Of a stretch of DNA of 64,000 bases, positions 1 through 16,153 are shown in pieces. The translations under genes and the position numbers were made by a program. The notes beneath the pieces were generated by a model. That model worked only from the letters and a program-made list of their open reading frames with translations. It was not told where the DNA came from and searched no databases. Positions within the stretch are counted from its first letter, which is position 1. Every line of letters begins with the position of its first letter. The DNA is from Lineus longissimus (Eukaryota > Nemertea > Pilidiophora > Heteronemertea > Lineidae): contig NC_088314.1 in the NCBI RefSeq assembly GCF_910592395.1, positions 12,216,001 to 12,280,000 of the forward strand, in the 5' to 3' direction.

Positions 1-3000
1 GCTAAATATTACGACTAAGCGAAAGTATAATAGGCGTTTAAATTACGTAACCATATATACGAATAAGGAAAAGTTAACAAGTGATAGTGACGATAATAAT
101 GATAATAATAATGATGAGAGTGTAATTGTATCAATATATTACTGTACTTAATCGGTAATAATGAGGATACTAGGAATTAATGAAATCACAATATGCCTAT
201 CGATAAAACTCTAGTGAATGAAACCATATAGCTAAATATTACGACTAAGCGAAAGTATAATAGGCGTTTATAATACGTAACCATATATACGAATAAGGAA
301 AAGTAAACAAGTGATAGTGACGATAATAATGATAATAATAATGATGAGAGTGTAATTGTATCAATATATTACTGTACTTAATCGGTAATAATGAGGATAC
401 TAGGAATAAGTAAAATCACAATATGCCTATCGATAAAACTCTAGTGAATGAAACCATATAGCTAAATATTACGACTAAGCGAAAGTATAATAGGCGTTTA
501 TAATACGTAACCATATACGCATAAAGGAAAAGAAGCTGAAAACAAACGTATATAATTCACTACATCAACAAATAAATGTAATAGTGACGATAATAGTGAT
601 AATAATAATGACGAGAGTGTAATTGTATCAATATATTACTGTACTTAATCGGTAGTAATGAGGATACTGGGAATAAATAAAATCACAATATGCCGATCGA
701 TAAAACTCAAGGTTTGACGGAGTGAATGAAACCATATAGCTAAATATTACGACTAAGCGAAGGTATAATAGGCGTTTATAATACGTAACAATTTACGCAT
801 ATAGGAAAAGAAGATGAAAACAAATGTATATAATTCACTACATAAACAAATAAGTGACGATAATAGTGATAATAATAATGATGAGAGTGTAATTGTATCA
901 ATATATTACTGTAATTAATCGGTAATAATGAGGATACTAGGAATAAATAAAATCACAATATGCCTATCGATAAAACTCAAGGTTTGACGGAGTGAATGAA
1001 ACCATATAGCTAAATATTACGACTAAGCGAAGGTATAATAGGCGTTTATAATACGTAACCATATATACGCTTAAAGGAAAAGAAAACAAATAAATGTAAT
1101 AGTGACGATAATAATGATAATAATAATGATGAGAGTGTAATTGTATCAATATATTATTGTACTTAATCGGTAATAATGAGTATACTAGGAATAAGTAAAA
1201 TCACAATATAAAACTCAAGGTTTGATGGAGTGAATGAAACCATATAGCTAAATATTACGACTAAGCGAAAGTGTAATAGGCGTTTATAATACGTAACCAT
1301 ATATACGCATAAAGGAAAAGAAAACATGTAATAGTTACGATAATAATGATAATAATAATGATGAGAGTGTAATTTTATCAATATATTACTGTACTTAATC
1401 GGTAATAATGAGGATACTAGGAATAAATAATATCACAATATGCCTATTGATAAAACTCAAGGTTTCACGGAGTGAATGAAACCATATAGCTAAATATTAC
1501 GACTAAGCGAAGGTATAATAGGCGTTTATAATACGTAACCATATATACGAATAAGGAAAAGTTAACAAGTGATAGTGACGATAATAATGATAATAATAAT
1601 GATGAGAGTGTAATTGTATCAATATATTACTGTACTCATCGGTAATAATGAGGATACTAGGAATAAATAATATCACAATATGCCTATTGATAAAACTCAA
1701 GGTTTCACGGAGTGAATGAAACCATATAGCTAAATATTACGACTAAGCGAAGGTATAATAGGCGTTTATAATACGTAACCATATATACGAATAAGGAAAA
1801 GTTAACAAGTGATAGTGACGATAATAATGATAATAATAATGATGAGAGTGTAATTGTATCAATATATTACTGTACTAATCGGTAATAATCAGGATACTTT
1901 GAATAAATAACATCACAATATGCCTATCGATAAAACTCTAGTGAATGAAACCATATAGCTAAATATTACGACTTAGCGAAAGTATAATAATACGTAACCA
2001 TATATACGAATAAGGAAAAGTTAACAAGTGATAGTGACGATAATAATGATAATAATAATGATGAGAGTGTAATTGTATCAATATATTACTGTACTCATCG
2101 GTAATAATGAGGATACTAGGAATAAATAATATCACAATATGCCTATCGATAAAACTCAAGGTTTCACGGAGTGAATGAAACCATATAGCTAAATATTACG
2201 ACTAAGCGAAAGTATAATAGGCGTTTATAATACGTAACCATATATACGAATAAGGAAAAGTTAACAAGTGATAGTGACGATAATAATGATAATAATAATG
2301 ATGAGAGTGTAATTGTATCAATATATGACTGTACTTAATCGGTAATAATGAGGATACTAGGAATTAATGAAATCACAATATGCCTATCGATAAAACTCTA
2401 GTGAATGAAACCATATAGCTAAATATTACGACTAAGCGAAAGTATAATAGGCGTTTAAATTACGTAACCATATATACGAATAAGGAAAAGTTAACAAGTG
2501 ATAGTGACGATAATAATGATAATAATAATGATGAGAGTGTAATTGTATCAATATATTACTGTACTTAATCGGTAATAATGAGGATACTAGGAATTAATGA
2601 AATCACAATATGCCTATCGATAAAACTCTAGTGAATGAAACCATATAGCTAAATATTACGACTAAGCGAAAGTATAATAGGCGTTTATAATACGTAACCA
2701 TATATACGAATAAGGAAAAGTTAACAAGTGATAGTGACGATAATAATGATAATAATAATGATGAGAGTGTAATTGTATCAATATATTACTGTACTTAATC
2801 GGTAATAATGAGGATACTAGGAATAAGTAAAATCACAATATGCCTATCGATAAAACTCTAGTGAATGAAACCATATAGCTAAATATTACGACTAAGCGAA
2901 AGTATAATAGGCGTTTATAATACGTAACCATATACGCATAAAGGAAAAGAAGATGAAAACAAACGTATATAATTCACTACATCAACAAATAAATGTAATA

Positions 3001-6000
3001 GTGACGATAATAGTGATAATAATAATGACGAGAGTGTAATTGTATCAATATATTACTGTACTTAATCGGTAATAATGAGGATACTGGGAATAAATAAAAT
3101 CACAATATGCCGATCGATAAAACTCAAGGTTTGACGGAGTGAATGAAACCATATAGCTAAATATTACGACTAAGCGAAAGTATAATAGGCGTTTATAATA
3201 CGTAACCATATATACGCATAAAGGAAAAGAAAACATGTAATAGTGACGATAATAATGATAATAATAATGATGAGACTGTAATTGTATCAATATATTACTG
3301 TACTTAATCGGTAATAATGAGGATACTAGGAATATATAAAATCACAATATACCTATCGATAAAACTCAAGGTTTGACGGAGTGAATGAAACCATTTAGCT
3401 AAATATTACGACTAAGCGAAAGTATAATAGGCGTTTATAATACGTAACCATATACGCATAAAGGAAAAGAAGATGAAAACAAACGTATATAATTCACTAC
3501 ATCAACAAATAAATGTAATAGTGACGATAATAGTGATAATAATAATGACGAGAGTGTAATTGTATCAATATATTACTGTACTTAATCGGTAATAATGAGG
3601 ATACTGGGAATAAATAAAATCACAATATGCCGATCGATAAAACTCAAGGTTTGACGGAGTGAATGAAACCATTTAGCTAAATATTACGACTAAGCGAAAG
3701 TATAATAGGCGTTTATAATACGTAACAATTTACGCATATAGGAAAAGAAGATGAAAACAAATGTATATAATTCACTACATAAACAAATAAGTGACGATAA
3801 TAGTGATAATAATAATGATGAGAGTGTAATTGTATCAATATATTACTGTAATTAATCGGTAATAATGAGGATACTAGGAATAAATAAAATCACAATATGC
3901 CTATCGATAAAACTCAAGGTTTGACGGAGTGAATGAAACCATATAGCTAAATATTACGACTAAGCGAAGGTATAATAGGCGTTTATAATACGTAACCATA
4001 TATACGCTTAAAGGAAAAGAAAACAAATAAATGTAATAGTGACGATAATAATGATAATAATAATGATGAGAGTGTAATTGTATCAATATATTATTGTACT
4101 TAATCGGTAATAATGAGTATACTAGGAATAAGTAAAATCACAATATAAAACTCAAGGTTTGATGGAGTGAATGAAACCATATAGCTAAATATTACGACTA
4201 AGCGAAAGTATAATAGGCGTTTAAATTACGTAACCATATATACGAATAAGGAAAAGTTAACAAGTGATAGTGACGATAATAATGATAATAATAATGATGA
4301 GAGTGTAATTGTATCAATATATTACTGTACTTAATCGGTAATAATGAGGATACTAGGAATTAATGAAATCACAATATGCCTATCGATAAAACTCTAGTGA
4401 ATGAAACCATATAGCTAAATATTACGACTTAGCGAAAGTATAATAGGCGTTTAAATTACGTAACCATATATACGAATAAGGAAAAGTTAACAAGTGATAG
4501 TGACGATAATAATGATAATAATAATGATGAGAGTGTAATTGTATCAATATATTACTGTACTTAATCGGTAATAATGAGGATACTAGGAATTAATGAAATC
4601 ACAATATGCCTATCGATAAAACTCTAGTGAATGAAACCATATAGCTAAATATTACGACTAAGCGAAAGTATAATAGGCGTTTATAATACGTAACCATATA
4701 TACGAATAAGGAAAAGTTAACAAGTGATAGTGACGATAATAATGATAATAATAATGATGAGAGTGTAATTGTATCAATATATTACTGTACTTAATCGGTA
4801 ATAATGAGGATACTAGGAATAAATAAAATCACAATATGCCTATCGATAAAACTCTAGTGAATGAAACCATATAGCTAAATATTACGACTAAGCGAAAGTA
4901 TAATAGGCGTTTATAATACGTAACCATATACGCATAAAGGAAAAGAAGATGAAAACAAACGTATATAATTCACTACATCAACAAATAAATGTAATAGTGA
5001 CGATAATAGTGATAATAATAATGACGAGAGTGTAATTGTATCAATATATTACTGTACTTAATCGGTAATAATGAGGATACTGGGAATAAATAAAATCACA
5101 ATATGCCGATCGATAAAACTCAAGGTTTGACGGAGTGAATGAAACCATATAGCTAAATATTACGACTAAGCGAAAGTATAATAGGCGTTTATAATACGTA
5201 ACCATATATACGCATAAAGGAAAAGAAAACATGTAATAGTGACGATAATAATGATAATAATAATGATGAGACTGTAATTGTATCAATATATTACTGTACT
5301 TAATCGGTAATAATGAGGATACTAGGAATATATAAAATCACAATATACCTATCGATAAAACTCAAGGTTTGACGGAGTGAATGAAACCATTTAGCTAAAT
5401 ATTACGACTAAGCGAAAGTATAATAGGCGTTTATAATACGTAACCATATACGCATAAAGGAAAAGAAGATGAAAACAAACGTATATAATTCACTACATCA
5501 ACAAATAAATGTAATAGTGACGATAATAGTGATAATAATAATGACGAGAGTGTAATTGTATCAATATATTACTGTACTTAATCGGTAATAATGAGGATAC
5601 TAGGAATAAATAAAATCACAATATGCCGATCGATAAAACTCAAGGTTTGACGGAGTGAATGAAACCATATAGCTAAATATTACGACTAAGCGAAAGTATA
5701 ATAGGCGTTTATAATACGTAACCATATATACGCATAAAGGAAAAGAAAACATGTAATAGTGACGATAATAATGATAATAATAATGATGAGACTGTAATTG
5801 TATCAATATATTACTGTACTTAATCGGTAATAATGAGGATACTAGGAATAAATAAAATCACAATATGCCTATCGATAAAACTCAAGGTTTGACGGAGTGA
5901 ATGAAACCATATAGCTAAATATTACGACTAAGCGAAAGTATAATAGGCGTTTATAATACGTAACCATATACGCATAAAGGAAAAGAAGATGAAAACAAAC

Positions 6001-9000
6001 GTATATAATTCACTACATCAACAAATAAATGTAATAGTGACGATAATAGTGATAATAATAATGACGAGAGTGTAATTGTATCAATATATTACTGTACTTA
6101 ATCGGTAATAATGAGGATACTGGGAATAAATAAAATCACAATATGCCGATCGATAAAACTCAAGGTTTGACGGAGTGAATGAAACCATATAGCTAAATAT
6201 TACGACTAAGCGAAAGTATAATAGGCGTTTATAATACGTAACCATATATACGCATAAAGGAAAAGAAAACATGTAATAGTTACGATAATAATGATAATAA
6301 TAATGATGAGAGTGTAATTGTATCAATATATTACTGTACTTAATCGGTAATAATGAGGATACTAGGAATAAATAATATCACAATATGCCTATTGATAAAA
6401 CTCAAGGTTTCACGGAGTGAATGAAACCATATAGCTAAATATTACGACTAAGCGAAGGTATAATAGGCGTTTATAATACGTAACCATATATACGCATAAA
6501 GGAAAAGAAAACAAATAAATGTAATAGTGACGATAATAATGATAATAATAATGATGAAAGTGTAATTGTATCAATATATTATTGTACTTAATCGGTAATA
6601 ATGAGTATACTAGGAATAAGTAAAATCACAATATAAAACTCAAGGTTTGATGGAGTGAATGAAACCATATAGCTAAATATTACGACTAAGCGAAAGTATA
6701 ATAGGCGTTTATAATACGTAACCATATACGCATAAAGGAAAAGAAGATGAAAACAAACGTATATAATTCACTACATCAACAAATAAATGTAATAGTGAGG
6801 ATAATAGTGATAATAATAATGACGAGAGTGTAATTGTATCAATATATTACTGTACTTAATCGGTAATAATGAGGATACTGGGAATAAATAAAATCACAAT
6901 ATGCCGATCGATAAAACTCAAGGTTTGACGGAGTGAATGAAACCATATAGCTAAATATTACGACTAAGCGAAAGTATAATAGGCGTTTGTAATACGTAAC
7001 CATATATACGCATAAAGGAAAAGAAAACATGTAATAGTGACGATAATAATGATAATAATAATGATGAGACTGTAATTGTATCAATATATTACTGTACTTA
7101 ATCGGTAATAATGAGGATACTAGGAATATATAAAATCACAATATACCTATCGATAAAACTCAAGGTTTGACGGAGTGAATGAAACCATTTAGCTAAATAT
7201 TACGACTAAGCGAAAGTATAATAGGCGTTTATAATACGTAACAATTTACGCATATAGGAAAAGAAGATGAAAACAAATGTATATAATTCACTACATAAAC
7301 AAATAAGTGACGATAATAGTGATAATAATAATGATGAGAGTGTAATTGTATCAATATATTACTGTAATTAATCGGTAATAATGAGGATACTAGGAATAAA
7401 TAAAATCACAATATGCCTATCGATAAAACTCAAGGTTTGACGGAGTGAATGAAACCATATAGCTAAATATTACGACTAAGCGAAGGTATAATAGGCGTTT
7501 ATAATACGTAACCATATACGCATAAAGGAAAAGAAGATGAAAACAAACGGATATAATTCACTACATCAACAAATAAATGTAATAGTGACGATAATAGTGA
7601 TAATAATAATGACGAGAGTGTAATTGTATCAATATATTACTGTACTTAATCGGTAATAATGAGGATACTGGGAATAAATAAAATCACAATATGCCGATCG
7701 ATAAAACTCAAGGTTTGACGGAGTGAATGAAACCATTTAGCTAAATATTACGACTAAGCGAAAGTATAATAGGCGTTTATAATACGTAACAATTTACGCA
7801 TATAGGAAAAGAAGATGAAAACAAATGTATATAATTCACTACATAAACAAATAAGTGACGATAATAGTGATAATAATAATGACGAGAGTGTAATTGTATC
7901 AATATATTACTGTACTTAATCGGTAATAATGAGGATACTGGGAATAAATAAAATCACAATATGCCTATCGATAAAACTCAAGGTTTGACGGAGTGAATGA
8001 AACCATATAGCTAAATATTACGACTAAGCGAAGGTATAATAGGCGTTTATAATACGTAACCATATATACGCTTAAAGGAAAAGAAAACAAATAAATGTAA
8101 TAGTGACGATAATAATGATAATAATAATGATGAGAGTGTAATTGTATCAATATATTATTGTACTTAATCGGTAATAATGAGTATACTAGGAATAAGTAAA
8201 ATCACAATATAAAACTCAAGGTTTGATGGAGTGAATGAAACCATATAGCTAAATATTACGACTAAGCGAAAGTGTAATAGGCGTTTATAATACGTAACCA
8301 TATATACGCATAAAGGAAAAGAAAACATGTAATAGTTACGATAATAATGATAATAATAATGATGAGAGTGTAATTTTATCAATATATTACTGTACTTAAT
8401 CGGTAATAATGAGGATACTAGGAATAAATAATATCACAATATGCCTATCGATAAAACTCAAGGTTTCACGGAGTGAATGAAACCATATAGCTAAATATTA
8501 CGACTAAGCGAAGGTATAATAGGCGTTTATAATACGTAACCATATATACGAATAAGGAAAAGTTAACAAGTGATAGTGACGATAATAATGATAATAATAA
8601 TGATGAGAGTGTAATTGTATCAATATATTACTGTACTCATCGGTAATAATGAGGATACTAGGAATAAATAATATCACAATATGCCTATCGATAAAACTCA
8701 AGGTTTCACGGAGTGAATGAAACCATATAGCTAAATATTACGACTAAGTGAAAGTATAATAGGCGTTTAAATTACGTAACCATATATACGAATAAGGAAA
8801 AGTTAACAAGTGATAGTGACGATGATAATGATAATAATAATGATGAGAGTGTAATTGTATCAATATATTACTGTACTTAATCGGTAATAATGAGGATACT
8901 AGGAATTAATGAAATCACAATATGCCTATCGATAAAACTCTAGTGAATGAAACCATATAGCTAAATATTACGACTTAGCGAAAGTATAATAGGCGTTTAA

Positions 9001-12000
9001 ATTACGTAACCATATATACGAATAAGGAAAAGTTAACAAGTGATAGTGACGATAATAATGATAATAATAATGATGAGAGTGTAATTGTATCAATATATTA
9101 CTGTACTTAATCGGTAATAATGAGGATACTAGGAATTAATGAAATCACAATATGCCTATCGATAAAACTCTAGTGAATGAAACCATATAGCTAAATATTA
9201 CGACTAAGCGAAAGTATAATAGGCGTTTAAATTACGTAACCATATATACGAATAAGGAAAAGTTAACAAGTGATAGTGACGATAATAATGATAATAATAA
9301 TGATGAGAGTGTAATTGTATCAATATATTACTGTACTTAATCGGTAATAATGAGGATACTAGGAATTAATGAAATCACAATATGCCTATCGATAAAACTC
9401 TAGTGAATGAAACCATATAGCTAAATATTACGACTAAGCGAAAGTATAATAGGCGTTTATAATACGTAACCATATATACGAATAAGGAAAAGTAAACAAG
9501 TGATAGTGACGATAATAATGATAATAATAATGATGAGAGTGTAATTGTATCAATATATTACTGTACTTAATCGGTAATAATGAGGATACTAGGAATAAGT
9601 AAAATCACAATATGCCTATCGATAAAACTCTAGTGAATGAAACCATATAGCTAAATATTACGACTAAGCGAAAGTATAATAGGCGTTTATAATACGTAAC
9701 CATATACGCATAAAGGAAAAGAAGCTGAAAACAAACGTATATAATTCACTACATCAACAAATAAATGTAATAGTGACGATAATAGTGATAATAATAATGA
9801 CGAGAGTGTAATTGTATCAATATATTACTGTACTTAATCGGTAATAATGAGGATACTGGGAATAAATAAAATCACAATATGCCGATCGATAAAACTCTAG
9901 GTTTGACGGAGTGAATGAAACCATATAGCTAAATATTACGACTAAGCGAAAGTATAATAGGCGTTTATAATACGTAACCATATATACGCATAAAGGAAAA
10001 GAAAACATGTAATAGTGACGATAATAATGATAATAATAATGATGAGACTGTAATTGTATCAATATATTACTGTACTTAATCGGTAATAATGAGGATACTA
10101 GGAATATATAAAATCACAATATACCTATCGATAAAACTCAAGGTTTGACGGAGTGAATGAAACCATTTAGCTAAATATTACGACTAAGCGAAAGTATAAT
10201 AGGCGTTTATAATACGTAACCATATACGCATAAAGGAAAAGAAGATGAAAACAAACGTATATAATTCACTACATCAACAAATAAATGTAATAGTGACGAT
10301 AATAGTGATAATAATAATGACGAGAGTGTAATTGTATCAATATATTACTGTACTTAATCGGTAATAATGAGGATACTGGGAATAAATAAAATCACAATAT
10401 GCCGATCGATAAAACTCAAGGTTTGACGGAGTGAATGAAACCATATAGCTAAATATTACGACTAAGCGAAAGTGTAATAGGCGTTTATAATACGTAACCA
10501 TATATACGCATAAAGGAAAAGAAAACATGTAATAGTTACGATAATAATGATAATAATAATGATGAGAGTGTAATTGTATCAATATATTACTGTACTTAAT
10601 CGGTAATAATGAGGATACTAGGAATAAATAATATCACAATATGCCTATTGATAAAACTCAAGGTTTCACGGAGTGAATGAAACCATATAGCTAAATATTA
10701 CGACTAAGCGAAGGTATAATAGGCGTTTATAATACGTAACCATATATACGCATAAAGGAAAGGAAAACAAATAAATGTAATAGTGACGATAATAATGATA
10801 ATAATAATGATGAAAGTGTAATTGTATCAATATATTATTGTACTTAATCGGTAATAATGAGTATACTAGGAATAAGTAAAATCACAATATAAAACTCAAG
10901 GTTTGATGGAGTGAATGAAACCATATAGCTAAATATTACGACTAAGCGAAAGTATAATAGGCGTTTATAATACGTAACCATATACGCATAAAGGAAAAGA
11001 AGATGAAAACAAACGTATATAATTCACTACATCAACAAATAAATGTAATAGTGAGGATAATAGTGATAATAATAATGACGAGAGTGTAATTGTATCAATA
11101 TATTACTGTACTTAATCGGTAATAATGAGGATACTGGGAATAAATAAAATCACAATATGCCGATCGATAAAACTCAAGGTTTGACGGAGTGAATGAAACC
11201 ATATAGCTAAATATTACGACTAAGCGAAAGTATAATAGGCGTTTGTAATACGTAACCATATATACGCATAAAGGAAAAGAAAACATGTAATAGTGACGAT
11301 AATAATGATAATAATAATGATGAGACTGTAATTGTATCAATATATTACTGTACTTAATCGGTAATAATGAGGATACTAGGAATATATAAAATCACAATAT
11401 ACCTATCGATAAAACTCAAGGTTTGACGGAGTGAATGAAACCATTTAGCTAAATATTACGACTAAGCGAAAGTATAATAGGCGTTTATAATACGTAACAA
11501 TTTACGCATATAGGAAAAGAAGATGAAAACAAATGTATATAATTCACTACATAAACAAATAAGTGACGATAATAGTGATAATAATAATGATGAGAGTGTA
11601 ATTGTATCAATATATTACTGTAATTAATCGGTAATAATGAGGATACTAGGAATAAATAAAATCACAATATGCCTATCGATAAAACTCAAGGTTTGACGGA
11701 GTGAATGAAACCATATAGCTAAATATTACGACTAAGCGAAGGTATAATAGGCGTTTATAATACGTAACCATATATACGCATAAAGGAAAAGAAAACAAAT
11801 AAATGTAATAGTGACGATAATAATGATAATAATAATGATGAGAGTGTAATTGTATCAATATATTATTGTACTTAATCGGTAATAATGAGTATACTAGGAA
11901 TAAGTAAAATCACAATATAAAACTCAAGGTTTGATGGAGTGAATGAAACCATATAGCTAAATATTACGACTAAGCGAAAGTATAATAGGCGTTTATAATA

Positions 12001-15000
12001 CGTAACCATATACGCATAAAGGAAAAGAAGATGAAAACAAACGTATATAATTCACTACATCAACAAATAAATGTAATAGTGACGATAATAGTGATAATAA
12101 TAATGACGAGAGTGTAATTATATCAATATATTACTGTACTTAATCGGTAATAATGAGGATACTGGGAATAAATAAAATCACAATATGCCGATCGATAAAA
12201 CTCAAGGTTTGACGGAGTGAATGAAACCATATAGCTAAATATTACGACTAAGCGAAAGTATAATAGGCGTTTATAATACGTAACCATATATACGCATAAA
12301 GGAAAAGAAAACATGTAATAGTGACGATAATAATGATAATAATAATGATGAGACTGTAATTGTATCAATATATTACTGTACTTAATCGGTAATAATGAGG
12401 ATACTAGGAATATATAAAATCACAATATACCAATCGATAAAACTCAAGGTTTGACGGAGTGAATGAAACCATTTAGCTAAATATTACGACTAAGCGAAAG
12501 TATAATAGGCGTTTATAATACGTAACAATTTACGCATATAGGAAAAGAAGATGAAAACAAATGTATATAATTCACTACATAAACAAATAAGTGACGATAA
12601 TAGTGATAATAATAATGATGAGAGTGTAATTGTATCAATATATTACTGTAATTAATCGGTAATAATGAGGATACTAGGAATAAATAAAATCACAATATGC
12701 CTATCGATAAAACTCAAGGTTTGACGGAGTGAATGAAACCATATAGCTAAATATTACGACTAAGCGAAGGTATAATAGGCGTTTATAATACGTAACCATA
12801 TATACGCTTAAAGGAAAAGAAAACAAATAAATGTAATAGTGACGATAATAATGATAATAATAATGATGAGAGTGTAATTGTATCAATATATTATTGTACT
12901 TAATCGGTAATAATGAGTATACTAGGAATAAGTAAAATCACAATATAAAACTCAAGGTTTGATGGAGTGAATGAAACCATATAGCTAAATATTACGACTA
13001 AGCGAAAGTGTAATAGGCGTTTATAATACGTAACCATATATACGCATAAAGGAAAAGAAAACATGTAATAGTTACGATAATAATGATAATAATAATGATG
13101 AGAGTGTAATTGTATCAATATATTACTGTACTTAATCGGTAATAATGAGGATACTAGGAATAAATAATATCACAATATGCCTATCGATAAAACTCAAGGT
13201 TTCACGGAGTGAATGAAACCATATAGCTAAATATTACGACTAAGCGAAAGTATAATAGGCGTTTAAATTACGTAACCATATATACGAATAAGGAAAAGTT
13301 AACAAGTGATAGTGACGATAATAATGATAATAATAATGATGAGAGTGTAATTGTATCAATATATTACTGTACTTAATCGGTAATAATGAGGACACTAGGA
13401 ATTAATGAAATCACAATATGCCTATCGATAAAACTCTAGTGAATGAAACCATATAGCTAAATATTACGACTAAGCGAAAGTATAAATGGCGTTTATAATA
13501 CGTAACCATATACGCATAAAGGAAAAGAAGATGAAAACAAACGTATATAATTCACTACATCAACAAATAAATGTAATAGTGACGATAATAGTGATAATAA
13601 TAATGACGAGAGTGTAATTGTATCAATATATTACTGTACTTAATCGGTAATAATGAGGATACTGGGAATAAATAAAATCACAATATGCCGATCGATAAAA
13701 CTCAAGGTTTGACGGAGTGAATGAAACCATATAGCTAAATATTACGACTAAGCGAAAGTATAATAGGCGTTTATAATACGTAACCATAATAATGATAATA
13801 ATAATGATGAGACTGTAATTGTATCAATATATTACTGTACTTAATCGGTAATAATGAGGATACTAGGAATATATAAAATCACAATATACCTATCGATAAA
13901 ACTCAAGGTTTGACGGAGTGAATGAAACCATTTAGCTAAATATTACGACTAAGCGAAAGTATAATAGGCGTTTATAATACGTAACAATTTACGCATATAG
14001 GAAAAGAAGATGAAAACAAATGTATATAATTCACTACATAAACAAATAAGTGACGATAATAGTGATAATAATAATGATGAGAGTGTAATTGTATCAATAT
14101 ATTACTGTAATTAATCGGTAATAATGAGGATACTAGGAATAAATAAAATCACAATATGCCTATCGATAAAACTCAAGGTTTGACGGAGTGAATGAAACCA
14201 TATAGCTAAATATTACGACTAAGCGAAGGTATAATAGGCGTTTATAATACGTAACCATATATACGCATAAAGGAAAAGAAAACAAATAAATGTAATAGTG
14301 ACGATAATAATGATAATAATAATGATGAGAGTGTAATTGTATCAATATATTATTGTACTTAATCGGTAATAATGAGTATACTAGGAATAAGTAAAATCAC
14401 AATATAAAACTCAAGGTTTGATGGAGTGAATGAAACCATATAGCTAAATATTACGACTAAGCGAAAGTATAATAGGCGTTTATAATACGTAACCATATAC
14501 GCATAAAGGAAAAGAAGATGAAAACAAACGTATATAATTCACTACATCAACAAATAAATGTAATAGTGACGATAATAGTGATAATAATAATGACGAGAGT
14601 GTAATTGTATCAATATATTACTGTACTTAATCGGTAATAATGAGGATACTGGGAATAAATAAAATCACAATATGCCGATCGATAAAACTCAAGGTTTGAC
14701 GGAGTGAATGAAACCATATAGCTAAATATTACGACTAAGCGAAAGTATAATAGGCGTTTATAATACGTAACCATATATACGCATAAAGGAAAAGCAAACA
14801 TGTAATAGTGACGATAATAATGATAATAATAATGATGAGACTGTAATTGTATCAATATATTACTGTACTTAATCGGTAATAATGAGGATACTAGGAATAT
14901 ATAAAATCACAATATACCTATCGATAAAACTCAAGGTTTGACGGAGTGAATGAAACCATTTAGCTAAATATTACGACTAAGCGAAAGTATAATAGGCGTT

Positions 15001-15966
15001 TATAATACGTAACAATTTACGCATATAGGAAAAGAAGATGAAAACAAATGTATATAATTCACTACATAAACAAATAAGTGACGATAATAGTGATAATAAT
15101 AATGATGAGAGTGTAATTGTATCAATATATTACTGTAATTAATCGGTAATAATGAGGATACTAGGAATAAATAAAATCACAATATGCCTATCGATAAAAC
15201 TCAAGGTTTGACGGAGTGAATGAAACCATATAGCTAAATATTACGACTAAGCGAAGGTATAATAGGCGTTTATAATACGTAACCATATATACGCATAAAG
15301 GAAAAGAAAACAAATAAATGTAATAGTGACGATAATAATGATAATAATAATGATGAGAGTGTAATTGTATCAATATATTATTGTACTTAATCGGTAATAA
15401 TGAGGATACTGGGAATAAATAAAATCACAATATGCCGATCGATAAAACTCAAGGTTTGACGGAGTGAATGAAACCATTTAGCTAAATATTACGACTAAGC
15501 GAAAGTATAATAGGCGTTTATAATACGTAACAATTTACGCATATAGGAAAAGAAGATGAAAACAAATGTATATAATTCACTACATAAACAAATAAGTGAC
15601 GATAATAGTGATAATAATAATGATGAGAGTGTAATTGTATCAATATATTATTGTACTTAATCGGTAATAATGAGTATACTAGGAATAAGTAAAATCACAA
15701 TATAAAACTCAAGGTTTGATGGAGTGAATGAAACCATATAGCTAAATATTACGACTAAGCGAAAGTGTAATAGGCGTTTATAATACGTAACCATATATGC
15801 GCATAAAGGAAAAGAAAACATGTAATAGTTACGATAATAATGATAATAATAATGATGAGAGTGTAATTGAATCAATATATTACTGTATTTAATTGGTAAT
15901 AATGAGGATACTAGGATTAAATAAAATCACAATATGCCTATCGATAAAACTCAAGGTTTGACGGAG
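1..15966. repeat. AT-rich satellite array, about 66 monomers of 229-278 bp
   Basis: Each monomer opens with gctaaatattacgactaagc; early starts are 1, 231, 461, 739, 1009, 1247, 1489, 1729, 1958, 2188, 2418, 2648, 2878, 3156 and 3398. Length classes differ in the segment after the conserved cgtaacc: about 230 bp (gaataaggaaaag), about 240 bp (gcataaaggaaaagaaaac), about 270 bp (caatttacgcatatagg) and about 278 bp (a gaagatgaaaac insert). All share a GAT/AAT-rich triplet tract followed by gtgtaattgtatcaatatat. Neighbours are mixed in order and differ by a few percent. The array is cut by the window start and ends at a degenerate monomer near 15,966. Minus-strand frames of 60-81 residues rich in Tyr and His recur in register with the monomers and have no family features, so I treat the array as noncoding satellite. 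Confidence 0.95.
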
Positions 15967-16153
15967 TGAAGATTGAGCTCATAAAATCGCCGAAGATCCC
16001 TCTTAAAATAGAAAGTAAGACTAGGGCGTGAAAAACACCAGTATTTGGAACAGGTTGGACCCATTCATGAACTTGGTAATGGCCTGCGTTTAAAGAACTA
16101 CCTTTCTCTGGGTGGACAAAACGGACCCAGTCCTCACTGTGTAGTGCCACCAT
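15938..16153 (-). other. possible coding fragment at the satellite edge
   Basis: This is a minus-strand open frame starting MVALHSEDWVRFVHPEK, followed by codons that read like ordinary protein (YQVHEWVQPVPNTG) and then by the satellite edge. A GT dinucleotide after the first 17 residues could be a donor site, but the frame stays open past it. The composition differs from the satellite. I do not recognise a family, and a frame of this length can arise by chance. Confidence 0.2.

Noticed and set aside
964-15875. Recurring Tyr/His-rich minus-strand frames of 60-81 codons
   Set aside because: They repeat in register with the satellite monomers, include only the common triplet tract and have no start or stop context; they are translations of satellite.
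1-15966. Regular repeats that might suggest a CRISPR array
   Set aside because: Whole monomers of 229-278 bp are alike; there is no short repeat with unique spacers and the window is eukaryotic.
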